Positions 1 through 13,000 of a DNA stretch of 64,000 bases are shown in pieces (within the stretch, counting starts at the first letter, position 1; each line of letters starts with the position of its first letter). This DNA comes from Panagrolaimus kolymaensis (lineage: Eukaryota; Nematoda; Chromadorea; Rhabditida; Panagrolaimidae). The stretch covers positions 1,116,001 to 1,180,000 of the forward strand of contig JAJQJQ010000020.1 of NCBI GenBank assembly GCA_028622995.1, given 5' to 3'. The position numbers and the translations under genes are program-made. The notes beneath the pieces were generated by a model. It was given only the letters and a program-made list of their open reading frames with translations, did no database searches and had not been told where the DNA came from.

Positions 1-252
1 CCAGCTAAAATTTATTCATCGGATCCTGTACGACTTCAACGAATTCGTTCGATTAATTTACTAACTGTATTGCCTTTCAAGAGATCAAATGTTTAAGATA
101 AAATTATTAGAAAAATATTTAAAAAACCAGCTAAAATTTATTCTTCGGATCCTGTTCGACTTCAAAGGATTCGTTCGATAAATTTACTTACTTTATTGCC
201 TTTCAAGAGGTCAAATGTTTAAGATAAAATTATTAGAAAAATATTTAAAAAA

Positions 253-378
253 CCAGCTAAAATTTATTCTTCGGATCCTGTTCGACTTCAACGAATTCGT
301 TCGATTAATTTACTAACTGTATTGCCTTTCAAGAGATCAAATGTTTAAGATAAAATTATTAGAAAAATATTTAAAAAA
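253..378 (+). repeat. Reference alpha unit (126 b)
   Basis: This is a typical copy of the commonest class. Its linker begins GTTTAAGATAAAATTATTAG and ends in AAAAATATTTAAAAAA. The core carries GGATCC at unit position 21 and GAATTC at 41, four TTCG motifs (18, 29, 44, 48) and the 12-base perfect palindrome AACGAATTCGTT (38-49). Alpha units occur throughout the window. The length is 42 codons, so a frame without a stop can run through neighbouring units. Point-mutated alpha linkers include AGAAAAAAATTT (near 490, 8,263, 9,271), AAAGTTATTAAAAAAA (9.7-10.0 kb) and ATTATTAAAAAAATAT (many copies right of 33 kb). Confidence 0.96.
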
Positions 379-756
379 CCAGCTAAAATTTATTCTTCGG
401 ATCCTGTTCGACTTCAACGAATTCGTTCGATTAATTTACTAACTGTATTGCCTTTCAAGAGGTCAAATGTTTAAGATAAAATTATTAGAAAAAAATTTAA
501 AAAACCAGCTAAAATTTATTCTTCGGATCCTGTTCGACTTCAACGAATTCGTTCGATTAATTTACTAACTGTATTGCCTTTCAAGAGATCAAATGTTTAA
601 GACAAAATTATTAGAAAAATATTTAAAAAACCAGCTAAAATTTATTCTTCGGATCCTGTTCGACTTCAAAGGATTCGTTCGATAAATTTACTTATTTTAT
701 TGCCTTTCAAGAGGTCAAATGTTTAAGATAAAATTATTAGAAAAATATTTAAAAAA

Positions 757-879
757 CCAGATAAAATTTATTCTTCGGATCCTGTTCGACTTCAACGAAT
801 TCGTTCGATTAATTTATTTACTGGATTGCCTTTCAAGAGATCCAATGTTTCAGACAAATAAAAAAAATATATAAAAAAA
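757..879 (+). repeat. Reference beta unit (123 b)
   Basis: Beta differs from alpha only after the core. The linker is GTTTCAGACAAATAAAAAAA followed by ATATATAAAAAAA, three bases shorter than alpha. In the left two thirds it is nearly always joined to the core variant TTTACTGGATTG or CTTACTTTATTG and to AGATCCAATG. Right of about 54 kb beta linkers instead follow AGGTCAAATG, so core and linker have recombined there. Each beta linker holds TATATAAAA, which fits a TATA-box consensus, but in such A/T-rich DNA this alone is not evidence for a promoter. This copy also carries CCAGATAAAA in place of CCAGCTAAAA, a marker shared with 5,020 and 6,151. Confidence 0.95.
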
Positions 880-1884
880 CCAGCTAAAATTTATTCTTCG
901 GATCCTGTTCGACTTCAACGAATTCGTTCGATTAATTTACTAACTGTATTGCCTTTCAAGAGGTCAAATGTTTAAGATAAAATTATTAGAAAAATATTTA
1001 AAAAACCAGCTAAAATTTATTCTTCGGATCCTGTTCGACTTCAACGAATTCGTTCGATTAATTTACTAACTGTATTGCCTTTCAAGAGGTCAAATGTTTA
1101 AGATAAAATTATTAGAAAAATATTTAAAAAACCAGCTAAAATTTATTCATCGGATCCTGTACGACTTCAACGAATTCGTTCGATTAATTTACTAACTGTA
1201 TTGCCTTTCAAGAGATCAAATGTTTAAGATAAAATTATTAGAAAAATATTTAAAAAACCAGCTAAAATTTATTCTTCGGATCCTGTTCGACTTCAAAGGA
1301 TTCGTTCGATAAATTTACTTACTTTATTGCCTTTCAAGAGGTCAAATGTTTAAGATAAAATTATTAGAAAAATATTTAAAAAACCAGCTAAAATTTATTC
1401 TTCGGATCCTGTTCGACTTCAACGAATTCGTTCGATTAATTTACTAACTGTATTGCCTTTCAAGAGATCAAATGTTTAAGATAAAATTATTAGAAAAATA
1501 TTTAAAAAACCAGCTAAAATTTATTCTTCGGATCCTGTTCGACTTCAACGAATTCGTTCGATTAATTTACTAACTGTATTGCCTTTCAAGAGGTCAAATG
1601 TTTAAGATAAAATTATTAGAAAAAAATTTAAAAAACCAGCTAAAATTTATTCTTCGGATCCTGTTCGACTTCAACGAATTCGTTCGATTAATTTACTAAC
1701 TGTATTGCCTTTCAAGAGATCAAATGTTTAAGACAAAATTATTAGAAAAATATTTAAAAAACCAGCTAAAATTTATTCTTCGGATCCTGTTCGACTTCAA
1801 AGGATTCGTTCGATAAATTTATTTACTGGATTGCCTTTCAAGAGATCCAATGTTTCAGACAAATAAAAAAAATATATAAAAAAA

Positions 1885-4263
1885 CCAGCTAAAATTTATT
1901 CTTCGGATCCTGTTCGACTTCAACGAATTATTTCGATTAATTTACTAACTGTATTGCCTTTCAAGAGGTCAAATGTTTAAGATAAAATTATTAGAAAAAT
2001 ATTTAAAAAACCAGCTAAAATTTATTCTTCGGATCCTGTTCGACTTCAACGAATTCGTTCGATTAATTTATTTACTGGATTGCCTTTCAAGAGATCCAAT
2101 GTTTCAGACAAATAAAAAAAATATATAAAAAAACCAGCTAAAATTTATTCTTCGGATCCTGTTCGACTTCAACGAATTCGTTCGATTAATTTACTAACTG
2201 TATTGCCTTTCAAGAGGTCAAATGTTTAAGATAAAATTATTAGAAAAATATTTTAAAAACCAGCTAAAATTTATTCTTCGGATCCTGTTCGACTTCAACT
2301 AATTCGTTCGATTATTTTACTTACTGCATTGCCTTTCAAGAGGTCAAATGTTTAAGATAAAATTATTAGAAAAATATTTAAAAAACCAGCTAAAATTTAT
2401 TCTTCGGATCCTGTTCGACTTCAACGAATTCGTTCGATTAATTTATTTACTGGATTGCCTTTCAAGAGATCCAATGTTTCAGACAAATAAAAAAAATATA
2501 TAAAAAAACCAGCTAAAATTTATTCTTCGGATCCTGTTCGACTTCAACGAATTATTTCGATTAATTTACTAACTGTATTGCCTTTCAAGAGGTCAAATGT
2601 TTAAGATAAAATTATTAGAAAAATATTTAAAAAACCAGCTAAAATTTATTCTTCGGATCCTGTTCGACTTCAACGAATTCGTTCGATTAATTTATTTACT
2701 GGATTGCCTTTCAAGAGATCCAATGTTTCAGACAAATAAAAAAAATATATAAAAAAACCAGCTAAAATTTATTCTTCGGATCCTGTTCGACTTCAACTAA
2801 TTCGTTCGATTATTTTACTTACTGCATTGCCTTTCAAGAGGTCAAATGTTTAAGATAAAATTATTAGAAAAATATTTAAAAAACCAGCTAAAATTTATTC
2901 TTCGGATCCTGTTCGACTTCAAAGGATTCGTTCGATAAATTTACTTACTTTATTGCCTTTCAAGAGGTCAAATGTTTAAGATAAAATTATTAGAAAAATA
3001 TTTAAAAAACCAGCTAAAATTTATTCTTCGGATCCTGTTCGACTTCAACGAATTCGTTCGATTAATTTACTAACTGTATTGCCTTTCAAGAGATCAAATG
3101 TTTAAGATAAAATTATTAGAAAAATATTTAAAAAACCAGCTAAAATTTATTCTTCGGATCCTGTTCGACTTCAACGAATTCGTTCGATTAATTTACTAAC
3201 TGTATTGCCTTTCAAGAGTTCAAATGTTTAAGATAAAATTATTAGAAAAAAATTTTAAAAACCAGCTAAAATTTATTCTTCGGATCCTGTTCGACTTCAA
3301 CGAATTCGTTCGATTAATTTACTAACTGTATTGCCTTTCAAGAGATCAAATGTTTAAGATAAAATTATTAGAAAAATATTTAAAAAACCAGCTAAAATTT
3401 ATTCTTCGGATCCTGTTCGACTTCAAAGGATTCGTTCGATAAATTTACTTACTTTATTGCCTTTCAAGAGGTCAAATGTTTAAGATAAAATTATTAGAAA
3501 AATATTTAAAAAACCAGCTAAAATTTATTCTTCGGATCCTGTTCGACTTCAACGAATTCGTTCGATTAATTTACTAACTGTATTGCCTTTCAAGAGGTCA
3601 AATGTTTAAGATAAAATTATTAGAAAAATATTTAAAAAACCAGCTAAAATTTATTCTTCGGATCCTGTTCGACTTCAACGAATTCGTTCGATTAATTTAT
3701 TTACTGGATTGCCTTTCAAGAGATCCAATGTTTCAGACAAATAAAAAAAATATATAAAAAAACCAGCTAAAATTTATTCTTCGGATCCTGTTCGACTTCA
3801 ACGAATTCGTTCGATTAATTTACTAACTGTATTGCCTTTCAAGAGGTCAAATGTTTAAGATAAAATTATTAGAAAAATATTTAAAAAACCAGCTAAAATT
3901 TATTCTTCGGATCCTGTTCGACTTCAACGAATTCGTTCGATTAATTTATTTACTGGATTGCCTTTCAAGAGATCCAATGTTTCAGACAAATAAAAAAAAT
4001 ATATAAAAAAACCAGCTAAAATTTATTCTTCGGATCCTGTTCGACTTCAACTAATTCGTTCGATTATTTTACTTACTGCATTGCCTTTCAAGAGGTCAAA
4101 TGTTTAAGATAAAATTATTAGAAAAATATTTAAAAAACCAGCTAAAATTTATTCTTCGGATCCTGTTCGACTTCAACGAATTCGTTCGATTAATTTACTA
4201 ACTGTATTGCCTTTCAAGAGGTCAAATGTTTAAGATAAAATTATTAGAAAAATATTTAAAAAA
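1885..4263 (+). repeat. Irregular alpha/beta mosaic
   Basis: This is satellite only. Alpha and beta units alternate in 249-b (alpha+beta) and 375-b (alpha+alpha+beta) steps, with CAACTAATTCG cores near 2,300, 2,800 and 4,050. Two units near 1,930 and 2,550 carry AATTATTTCG in place of AATTCGTTCG. No single period holds across the block. No gene or other element is visible. Confidence 0.85.
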
Positions 4264-6525
4264 CCAGCTAAAATTTATTCATCGGATCCTGTACGACTTC
4301 AACGAATTCGTTCGATTAATTTACTAACTGTATTGCCTTTCAAGAGATCAAATGTTTAAGATAAAATTATTAGAAAAATATTTAAAAAACCAGCTAAAAT
4401 TTATTCTTCGGATCCTGTTCGACTTCAAAGGATTCGTTCGATAAATTTACTTACTTTATTGCCTTTCAAGAGGTCAAATGTTTAAGATAAAATTATTAGA
4501 AAAATATTTAAAAAACCAGCTAAAATTTATTCTTCGGATCCTGTTCGACTTCAACGAATTCGTTCGATTAATTTACTAACTGTATTGCCTTTCAAGAGAT
4601 CAAATGTTTAAGATAAAATTATTAGAAAAATATTTAAAAAACCAGCTAAAATTTATTCTTCGGATCCTGTTCGACTTCAACGAATTCGTTCGATTAATTT
4701 ACTAACTGTATTGCCTTTCAAGAGGTCAAATGTTTAAGATAAAATTATTAGAAAAAAATTTAAAAAACCAGCTAAAATTTATTCTTCGGATCCTGTTCGA
4801 CTTCAACGAATTCGTTCGATTAATTTACTAACTGTATTGCCTTTCAAGAGATCAAATGTTTAAGACAAAATTATTAGAAAAATATTTAAAAAACCAGCTA
4901 AAATTTATTCTTCGGATCCTGTTCGACTTCAAAGGATTCGTTCGATAAATTTACTTATTTTATTGCCTTTCAAGAGGTCAAATGTTTAAGATAAAATTAT
5001 TAGAAAAATATTTAAAAAACCAGATAAAATTTATTCTTCGGATCCTGTTCGACTTCAACGAATTCGTTCGATTAATTTATTTACTGGATTGCCTTTCAAG
5101 AGATCCAATGTTTCAGACAAATAAAAAAAATATATAAAAAAACCAGCTAAAATTTATTCTTCGGATCCTGTTCGACTTCAACGAATTCGTTCGATTAATT
5201 TACTAACTGTATTGCCTTTCAAGAGGTCAAATGTTTAAGATAAAATTATTAGAAAAATATTTAAAAAACCAGCTAAAATTTATTCTTCGGATCCTGTTCG
5301 ACTTCAACGAATTCGTTCGATTAATTTACTAACTGTATTGCCTTTCAAGAGGTCAAATGTTTAAGATAAAATTATTAGAAAAATATTTAAAAAACCAGCT
5401 AAAATTTATTCATCGGATCCTGTACGACTTCAACGAATTCGTTCGATTAATTTACTAACTGTATTGCCTTTCAAGAGATCAAATGTTTAAGATAAAATTA
5501 TTAGAAAAATATTTAAAAAACCAGCTAAAATTTATTCTTCGGATCCTGTTCGACTTCAAAGGATTCGTTCGATAAATTTACTTACTTTATTGCCTTTCAA
5601 GAGGTCAAATGTTTAAGATAAAATTATTAGAAAAATATTTAAAAAACCAGCTAAAATTTATTCTTCGGATCCTGTTCGACTTCAACGAATTCGTTCGATT
5701 AATTTACTAACTGTATTGCCTTTCAAGAGATCAAATGTTTAAGATAAAATTATTAGAAAAATATTTAAAAAACCAGCTAAAATTTATTCTTCGGATCCTG
5801 TTCGACTTCAAAGGATTCGTTCGATAAATTTACTAACTGTATTGCCTTTCAAGAGGTCAAATGTTTAAGATAAAATTATTAGAAAAAAATTTAAAAAACC
5901 AGCTAAAATTTATTCATCGGATCCTGTACGACTTCAACGAATTCGTTCGATTAATTTACTAACTGTATTGCCTTTCAAGAGATCAAATGTTTAAGACAAA
6001 ATTATTAGAAAAATATTTAAAAAACCAGCTAAAATTTATTCTTCGGATCCTGTTCGACTTCAAAGGATTCGTTCGATAAATTTACTTATTTTATTGCCTT
6101 TCAAGAGGTCAAATGTTTAAGATAAAATTATTAGAAAAATATTTAAAAAACCAGATAAAATTTATTCTTCGGATCCTGTTCGACTTCAACGAATTCGTTC
6201 GATTAATTTATTTACTGGATTGCCTTTCAAGAGATCCAATGTTTCAGACAAATAAAAAAAATATATAAAAAAACCAGCTAAAATTTATTCTTCGGATCCT
6301 GTTCGACTTCAACGAATTCGTTCGATTAATTTACTAACTGTATTGCCTTTCAAGAGGTCAAATGTTTAAGATAAAATTATTAGAAAAATATTTAAAAAAC
6401 CAGCTAAAATTTATTCTTCGGATCCTGTTCGACTTCAACTAATTCGTTCGATTATTTTACTTACTGCATTGCCTTTCAAGAGGTCAAATGTTTAAGATAA
6501 AATTATTAGAAAAATATTTAAAAAA
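4264..6525 (+). repeat. 1,131-b nine-unit repeat: copies 3 and 4
   Basis: Two full copies lie at 4,264-5,394 and 5,395-6,525. Copy 3 matches copy 1 (offset 4,263) at every marker I checked: CTGTACGAC, AGACAAAATT, CTTATTTTATTG and CCAGATAAAA. Copy 4 keeps the length and the CCAGATAAAA marker (5,020 to 6,151). It differs in its fourth unit (AAAGGATTCG joined to CTAACTG), its fifth (TTCATCGG with CTGTACGAC) and its last unit (CAACTAATTCG core), so it is a mosaic. Confidence 0.88.
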
Positions 6526-9500
6526 CCAGCTAAAATTTATTCTTCGGATCCTGTTCGACTTCAACGAATTCGTTCGATTAATTTATTTACTGGATTGCCT
6601 TTCAAGAGATCCAATGTTTCAGACAAATAAAAAAAATATATAAAAAAACCAGCTAAAATTTATTCTTCGGATCCTGTTCGACTTCAACGAATTCGTTCGA
6701 TTAATTTACTAACTGTATTGCCTTTCAAGAGGTCAAATGTTTAAGATAAAATTATTAGAAAAATATTTAAAAAACCAGCTAAAATTTATTATTCGGATCC
6801 TGTTCGACTTCAACGAATTCGTTCGATTAATTTATTTACTGGATTGACTTTCAAGAGATCCAATGTTTCAGACAAATAAAAAAAATATATAAAAAAACCA
6901 GCTAAAATTTATTCTTCGGATCCTGTTCGACTTCAACTAATTCGTTCGATTATTTTACTTACTGCATTGCCTTTCAAGAGATCAAATGTTTAAGATAAAA
7001 TTATTAGAAAAATATTTAAAAAACCAGCTAAAATTTATTCTTCGGATCCTGTTCGACTTCAAAGGATTCGTTCGATAAATTTACTTACTTTATTGCCTTT
7101 CAAGAGATCAAATGTTTAAGATAAAATTATTAGAAAAATATTTAAAAAACCAGCTAAAATTTATTCTTCGGATCCTGTTCGACTTCAACTAATTCGTTCG
7201 ATTATTTTACTTACTGCATTGCCTTTCAAGAGATCAAATGTTTAAGATAAAATTATTAGAAAAATATTTAAAAAACCAGCTAAAATTTATTCTTCGGATC
7301 CTGTTCGACTTCAAAGGATTCGTTCGATAAATTTACTTACTTTATTGCCTTTCAAGAGGTCAAATGTTTAAGATAAAATTATTAGAAAAATATTTAAAAA
7401 ACCAGCTAAAATTTATTATTCGGATCCTGTTCGACTTCAACGAATTCGTTCGATTAATTTATTTACTGGATTGACTTTCAAGAGATCCAATGTTTCAGAC
7501 AAATAAAAAAAATATATAAAAAAACCAGCTAAAATTTATTCTTCGGATCCTGTTCGACTTCAACTAATTCGTTCGATTATTTTACTTACTGCATTGCCTT
7601 TCAAGAGATCAAATGTTTAAGATAAAATTATTAGAAAAATATTTAAAAAACCAGCTAAAATTTATTCTTCGGATCCTGTTCGACTTCAAAGGATTCGTTC
7701 GATAAATTTACTTACTTTATTGCCTTTCAAGAGGTCAAATGTTTAAGATAAAATTATTAGAAAAATATTTAAAAAACCAGCTAAAATTTATTCTTCGGAT
7801 CCTGTTCGACTTCAACGAATTCGTTCGATTAATTTACTAACTGTATTGCCTTTCAAGAGATCAAATGTTTAAGATAAAATTATTAGAAAAATATTTAAAA
7901 AACCAGCTAAAATTTATTCTTCGGATCCTGTTCGACTTCAAAGGATTCGTTCGATAAATTTACTTACTTTATTGCCTTTCAAGAGGTCAAATGTTTAAGA
8001 TAAAATTATTAGAAAAATATTTAAAAAACCAGCTAAAATTTATTCTTCGGATCCTGTTCGACTTCAACGAATTCGTTCGATTAATTTACTAACTGTATTG
8101 CCTTTCAAGAGATCAAATGTTTAAGATAAAATTATTAGAAAAATATTTAAAAAACCAGCTAAAATTTATTCTTCGGATCCTGTTCGACTTCAACGAATTC
8201 GTTCGATTAATTTACTAACTGTATTGCCTTTCAAGAGGTCAAATGTTTAAGATAAAATTATTAGAAAAAAATTTAAAAAACCAGCTAAAATTTATTCTTC
8301 GGATCCTGTTCGACTTCAACGAATTCGTTCGATTAATTTACTAACTGTATTGCCTTTCAAGAGATCAAATGTTTAAGATAAAATTATTAGAAAAATATTT
8401 AAAAAACCAGCTAAAATTTATTCTTCGGATCCTGTTCGACTTCAACGAATTCGTTCGATTAATTTACTAACTGTATTGCCTTTCAAGAGATCAAATGTTT
8501 AAGATAAAATTATTAGAAAAATATTTAAAAAACCAGCTAAAATTTATTCTTCGGATCCTGTTCGACTTCAACGAATTCGTTCGATTAATTTACTAACTGT
8601 ATTGCCTTTCAAGAGATCAAATGTTTAAGATAAAATTATTAGAAAAATATTTAAAAAACCAGCTAAAATTTATTCTTCGGATCCTGTTCGACTTCAAAGG
8701 ATTCGTTCGATAAATTTACTTACTTTATTGCCTTTCAAGAGGTCAAATGTTTAAGATAAAATTATTAGAAAAATATTTAAAAAACCAGCTAAAATTTATT
8801 CTTCGGATCCTGTTCGACTTCAACGAATTCGTTCGATTAATTTACTAACTGTATTGCCTTTCAAGAGATCAAATGTTTAAGATAAAATTATTAGAAAAAT
8901 ATTTAAAAAACCAGCTAAAATTTATTCTTCGGATCCTGTTCGACTTCAAAGGATTCGTTCGATAAATTTACTTACTTTATTGCCTTTCAAGAGGTCAAAT
9001 GTTTAAGATAAAATTATTAGAAAAATATTTAAAAAACCAGCTAAAATTTATTCTTCGGATCCTGTTCGACTTCAACGAATTCGTTCGATTAATTTACTAA
9101 CTGTATTGCCTTTCAAGAGATCAAATGTTTAAGATAAAATTATTAGAAAAATATTTAAAAAACCAGCTAAAATTTATTCTTCGGATCCTGTTCGACTTCA
9201 ACGAATTCGTTCGATTAATTTACTAACTGTATTGCCTTTCAAGAGGTCAAATGTTTAAGATAAAATTATTAGAAAAAAATTTAAAAAACCAGCTAAAATT
9301 TATTCTTCGGATCCTGTTCGACTTCAACGAATTCGTTCGATTAATTTACTAACTGTATTGCCTTTCAAGAGGTCAAATGTTTAAGATAAAATTATTAGAA
9401 AAATATTTAAAAAACCAGCTAAAATTTATTCTTCGGATCCTGTTCGACTTCAACGAATTCGTTCGATTAATTTACTAACTGTATTGCCTTTCAAGAGGTC

Positions 9501-9540
9501 AAATGTTTAAGATAAAATTATTAGAAAAATATTTAAAAAA
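6526..9540 (+). repeat. Alpha-rich mosaic with 627-b and 1,008-b duplications
   Basis: The rare pair TTATTATTCGG and GGATTGACTTTC occurs in the units at 6,775 and 7,402, exactly 627 bases apart (4x126+123). Within that interval a 252-b dimer (CAACTAATTCG unit plus AAAGGATTCG unit) is repeated. From about 7.8 to 9.4 kb all units are alpha and an eight-unit step of 1,008 b is marked by AGAAAAAAATTT at 8,263 and 9,271. Nothing other than satellite is present. Confidence 0.85.
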
Positions 9541-10044
9541 CCAGCTAAAATTTATTCTTCGGATCCTGTTCGACTTCAAAGGATTCGTTCGATAAATTTA
9601 CTTACTTTATTGCCTTTCAAGAGGTCAAATGTTTAAGATAAAATTATTAAAAAAATATTTAAAAAACCAGCTAAAATTTATTCATCGGATCCTGTTCGAC
9701 TTCAAAGGATTCTTTCGATAAATTTACTTACTTTATTGCCTTTCAAGAGGTCAAATGTTTAAGATAAAGTTATTAAAAAAATATTTAAAAAACCAGCTAA
9801 AATTTATTCATCGGATCCTGTTCGACTTCAAAGGATTCGTTCGATAAATTTACTTACTTTATTGCCTTTCAAGAGGTCAAATGTTTAAGATAAAGTTATT
9901 AAAAAAATATTTAAAAAACCAGCTAAAATTTATTCTTCGGATCCTGTTCGACTTCAAAGGATTCGTTCGATAAATTTACTTACTTTATTGCCTTTCAAGA
10001 GGTCAAATGTTTAAGATAAAGTTATTAAAAAAATATTTAAAAAA
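9541..10044 (+). repeat. Run of four near-uniform 126-b units
   Basis: Unit starts fall at 9,541, 9,667, 9,793 and 9,919. All four have the AAAGGATT core with CTTACTTTATTG. The last three linkers (about 9,766, 9,892 and 10,018) carry AAAGTTATTAAAAAAA, a variant I noted nowhere else. This is the clearest single-unit amplification in the window, with steps of exactly 126 b. One copy has GGATTCTTTCG instead of GGATTCGTTCG. Confidence 0.9.
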
Positions 10045-13000
10045 CCAGCTAAAATTTATTCTTCGGATCCTGTTCGACTTCAACGAATTCGTTCGATTAA
10101 TTTATTTACTGGATTGCCTTTCAAGAGATCCAATGTTTCAGACAAATAAAAAAAATATATAAAAATACCAGCTAAAATTTATTCTTCGGATCCTGTTCGA
10201 CTTCAACGAATTCGTTCGATTAATTTACTAACTGTATTGCCTTTCAAGAGGTCAAATGTTTAAGATAAAATTATTAGAAAAATATTTAAAAAACCAGCTA
10301 AAATTTATTCTTCGGATCCTGTTCGACTTCAACTAATTCGTTCGATTATTTTACTTATTGCATTGCCTTTCAAGAGGTCAAATGTTTAAGATAAAATTAT
10401 TAGAAAAATATTTAAAAAACCAGCTAAAATTTATTCTTCGGATCCTGTTCGACTTCAACGAATTCGTTCGATTAATTTATTTACTGGATTGCCTTTCAAG
10501 AGATCCAATGTTTCAGACAAATAAAAAAAATATATAAAAAAACCAGCTAAAATTTATTCTTCGGATCCTGTTCGACTTCAACGAATTCGTTCGATTAATT
10601 TACTAACTGTATTGCCTTTCAAGAGGTCAAATGTTTAAGATAAAATTATTAGAAAAATATTTAAAAAACCAGCTAAAATTTATTCTTCGGATCCTGTTCG
10701 ACTTCAACTAATTCGTTCGATTATTTTACTTATTGCATTGCCTTTCAAGAGGTCAAATGTTTAAGATAAAATTATTAGAAAAATATTTAAAAAACCAGCT
10801 AAAATTTATTCTTCGGATCCTGTTCGACTTCAACGAATTCGTTCGATTAATTTATTTACTGGATTGCCTTTCAAGAGATCCAATGTTTCAGACAAATAAA
10901 AAAAATATATAAAAAAACCAGCTAAAATTTATTCTTCGGATCCTGTTCGACTTCAACGAATTCGTTCGATTAATTTACTAACTGTATTGCCTTTCAAGAG
11001 GTCAAATGTTTAAGATAAAATTATTAGAAAAATATTTAAAAAACCAGCTAAAATTTATTCTTCGGATCCTGTTCGACTTCAACTAATTCGTTCGATTATT
11101 TTACTTATTGCATTGCCTTTCAAGAGGTCAAATGTTTAAGATAAAATTATTAGAAAAATATTTAAAAAACCAGCTAAAATTTATTCTTCGGATCCTGTTC
11201 GACTTCAACGAATTCGTTCGATTAATTTATTTACTGGATTGCCTTTCAAGAGATCCAATGTTTCAGACAAATAAAAAAAATATATAAAAAAACCAGCTAA
11301 AATTTATTCTTCGGATCCTGTTCGACTTCAACGAATTCGTTCGATTAATTTACTAACTGTATTGCCTTTCAAGAGGTCAAATGTTTAAGATAAAATTATT
11401 AGAAAAATATTTAAAAAACCAGCTAAAATTTATTCTTCGGATCCTGTTCGACTTCAACTAATTCGTTCGATTATTTTACTTATTGCATTGCCTTTCAAGA
11501 GGTCAAATGTTTAAGATAAAATTATTAGAAAAATATTTAAAAAACCAGCTAAAATTTATTCTTCGGATCCTGTTCGACTTCAACGAATTCGTTCGATTAA
11601 TTTATTTACTGGATTGCCTTTCAAGAGATCCAATGTTTCAGACAAATAAAAAAAATATATAAAAAAACCAGCTAAAATTTATTCTTCGGATCCTGTTCGA
11701 CTTCAACGAATTCGTTCGATTAATTTACTAACTGTATTGCCTTTCAAGAGGTCAAATGTTTAAGATAAAATTATTAGAAAAATATTTAAAAAACCAGCTA
11801 AAATTTATTCTTCGGATCCTGTTCGACTTCAACTAATTCGTTCGATTATTTTACTTATTGCATTGCCTTTCAAGAGGTCAAATGTTTAAGATAAAATTAT
11901 TAGAAAAATATTTAAAAAACCAGCTAAAATTTATTCTTCGGATCCTGTTCGACTTCAACGAATTCGTTCGATTAATTTATTTACTGGATTGCCTTTCAAG
12001 AGATCCAATGTTTCAGACAAATAAAAAAAATATATAAAAAAACCAGCTAAAATTTATTCTTCGGATCCTGTTCGACTTCAACGAATTCGTTCGATTAATT
12101 TACTAACTGTATTGCCTTTCAAGAGGTCAAATGTTTAAGATAAAATTATTAGAAAAATATTTAAAAAACCAGCTAAAATTTATTCTTCGGATCCTGTTCG
12201 ACTTCAACTAATTCGTTCGATTATTTTACTTATTGCATTGCCTTTCAAGAGGTCAAATGTTTAAGATAAAATTATTAGAAAAATATTTAAAAAACCAGCT
12301 AAAATTTATTCTTCGGATCCTGTTCGACTTCAACGAATTCGTTCGATTAATTTATTTACTGGATTGCCTTTCAAGAGATCCAATGTTTCAGACAAATAAA
12401 AAAAATATATAAAAAAACCAGCTAAAATTTATTCTTCGGATCCTGTTCGACTTCAACGAATTCGTTCGATTAATTTACTAACTGTATTGCCTTTCAAGAG
12501 GTCAAATGTTTAAGATAAAATTATTAGAAAAATATTTAAAAAACCAGCTAAAATTTATTCTTCGGATCCTGTTCGACTTCAACTAATTCGTTCGATTATT
12601 TTACTTATTGCATTGCCTTTCAAGAGGTCAAATGTTTAAGATAAAATTATTAGAAAAATATTTAAAAAACCAGCTAAAATTTATTCTTCGGATCCTGTTC
12701 GACTTCAACGAATTCGTTCGATTAATTTATTTACTGGATTGCCTTTCAAGAGATCCAATGTTTCAGACAAATAAAAAAAATATATAAAAAAACCAGCTAA
12801 AATTTATTCTTCGGATCCTGTTCGACTTCAACGAATTCGTTCGATTAATTTACTAACTGTATTGCCTTTCAAGAGGTCAAATGTTTAAGATAAAATTATT
12901 AGAAAAATATTTAAAAAACCAGCTAAAATTTATTCTTCGGATCCTGTTCGACTTCAACTAATTCGTTCGATTATTTTACTTATTGCATTGCCTTTCAAGA

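Larger units (their letters stand above)
1..1884 (+). repeat. 1,131-b nine-unit repeat: copy 1 and truncated copy 2
   Basis: Bases 1-1,131 form eight alpha units and one beta unit (8x126+123). Copy 2 starts at 1,132 with the same order of core variants, including TTCATCGG with CTGTACGAC in the first unit and AGACAAAATTATTAG at its fifth linker. Copy 2 then breaks: a hybrid core at about 1,800 joins the AAAGGATTCG unit directly to TTTACTGGATTG and a beta linker, so one unit is lost. Confidence 0.88.

Noticed and set aside
253..378. CENP-B box in the unit core, suggested by several TTCG motifs
   Set aside because: The mammalian box needs TTCG, four bases, A, two bases, then CGGG. No TTCG in the unit is followed by this pattern.
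757..879. AATAAA in beta linkers (and on the minus strand opposite TTTATT) as polyadenylation signals
   Set aside because: The hexamer is expected in such A-rich sequence and occurs without any gene to end.
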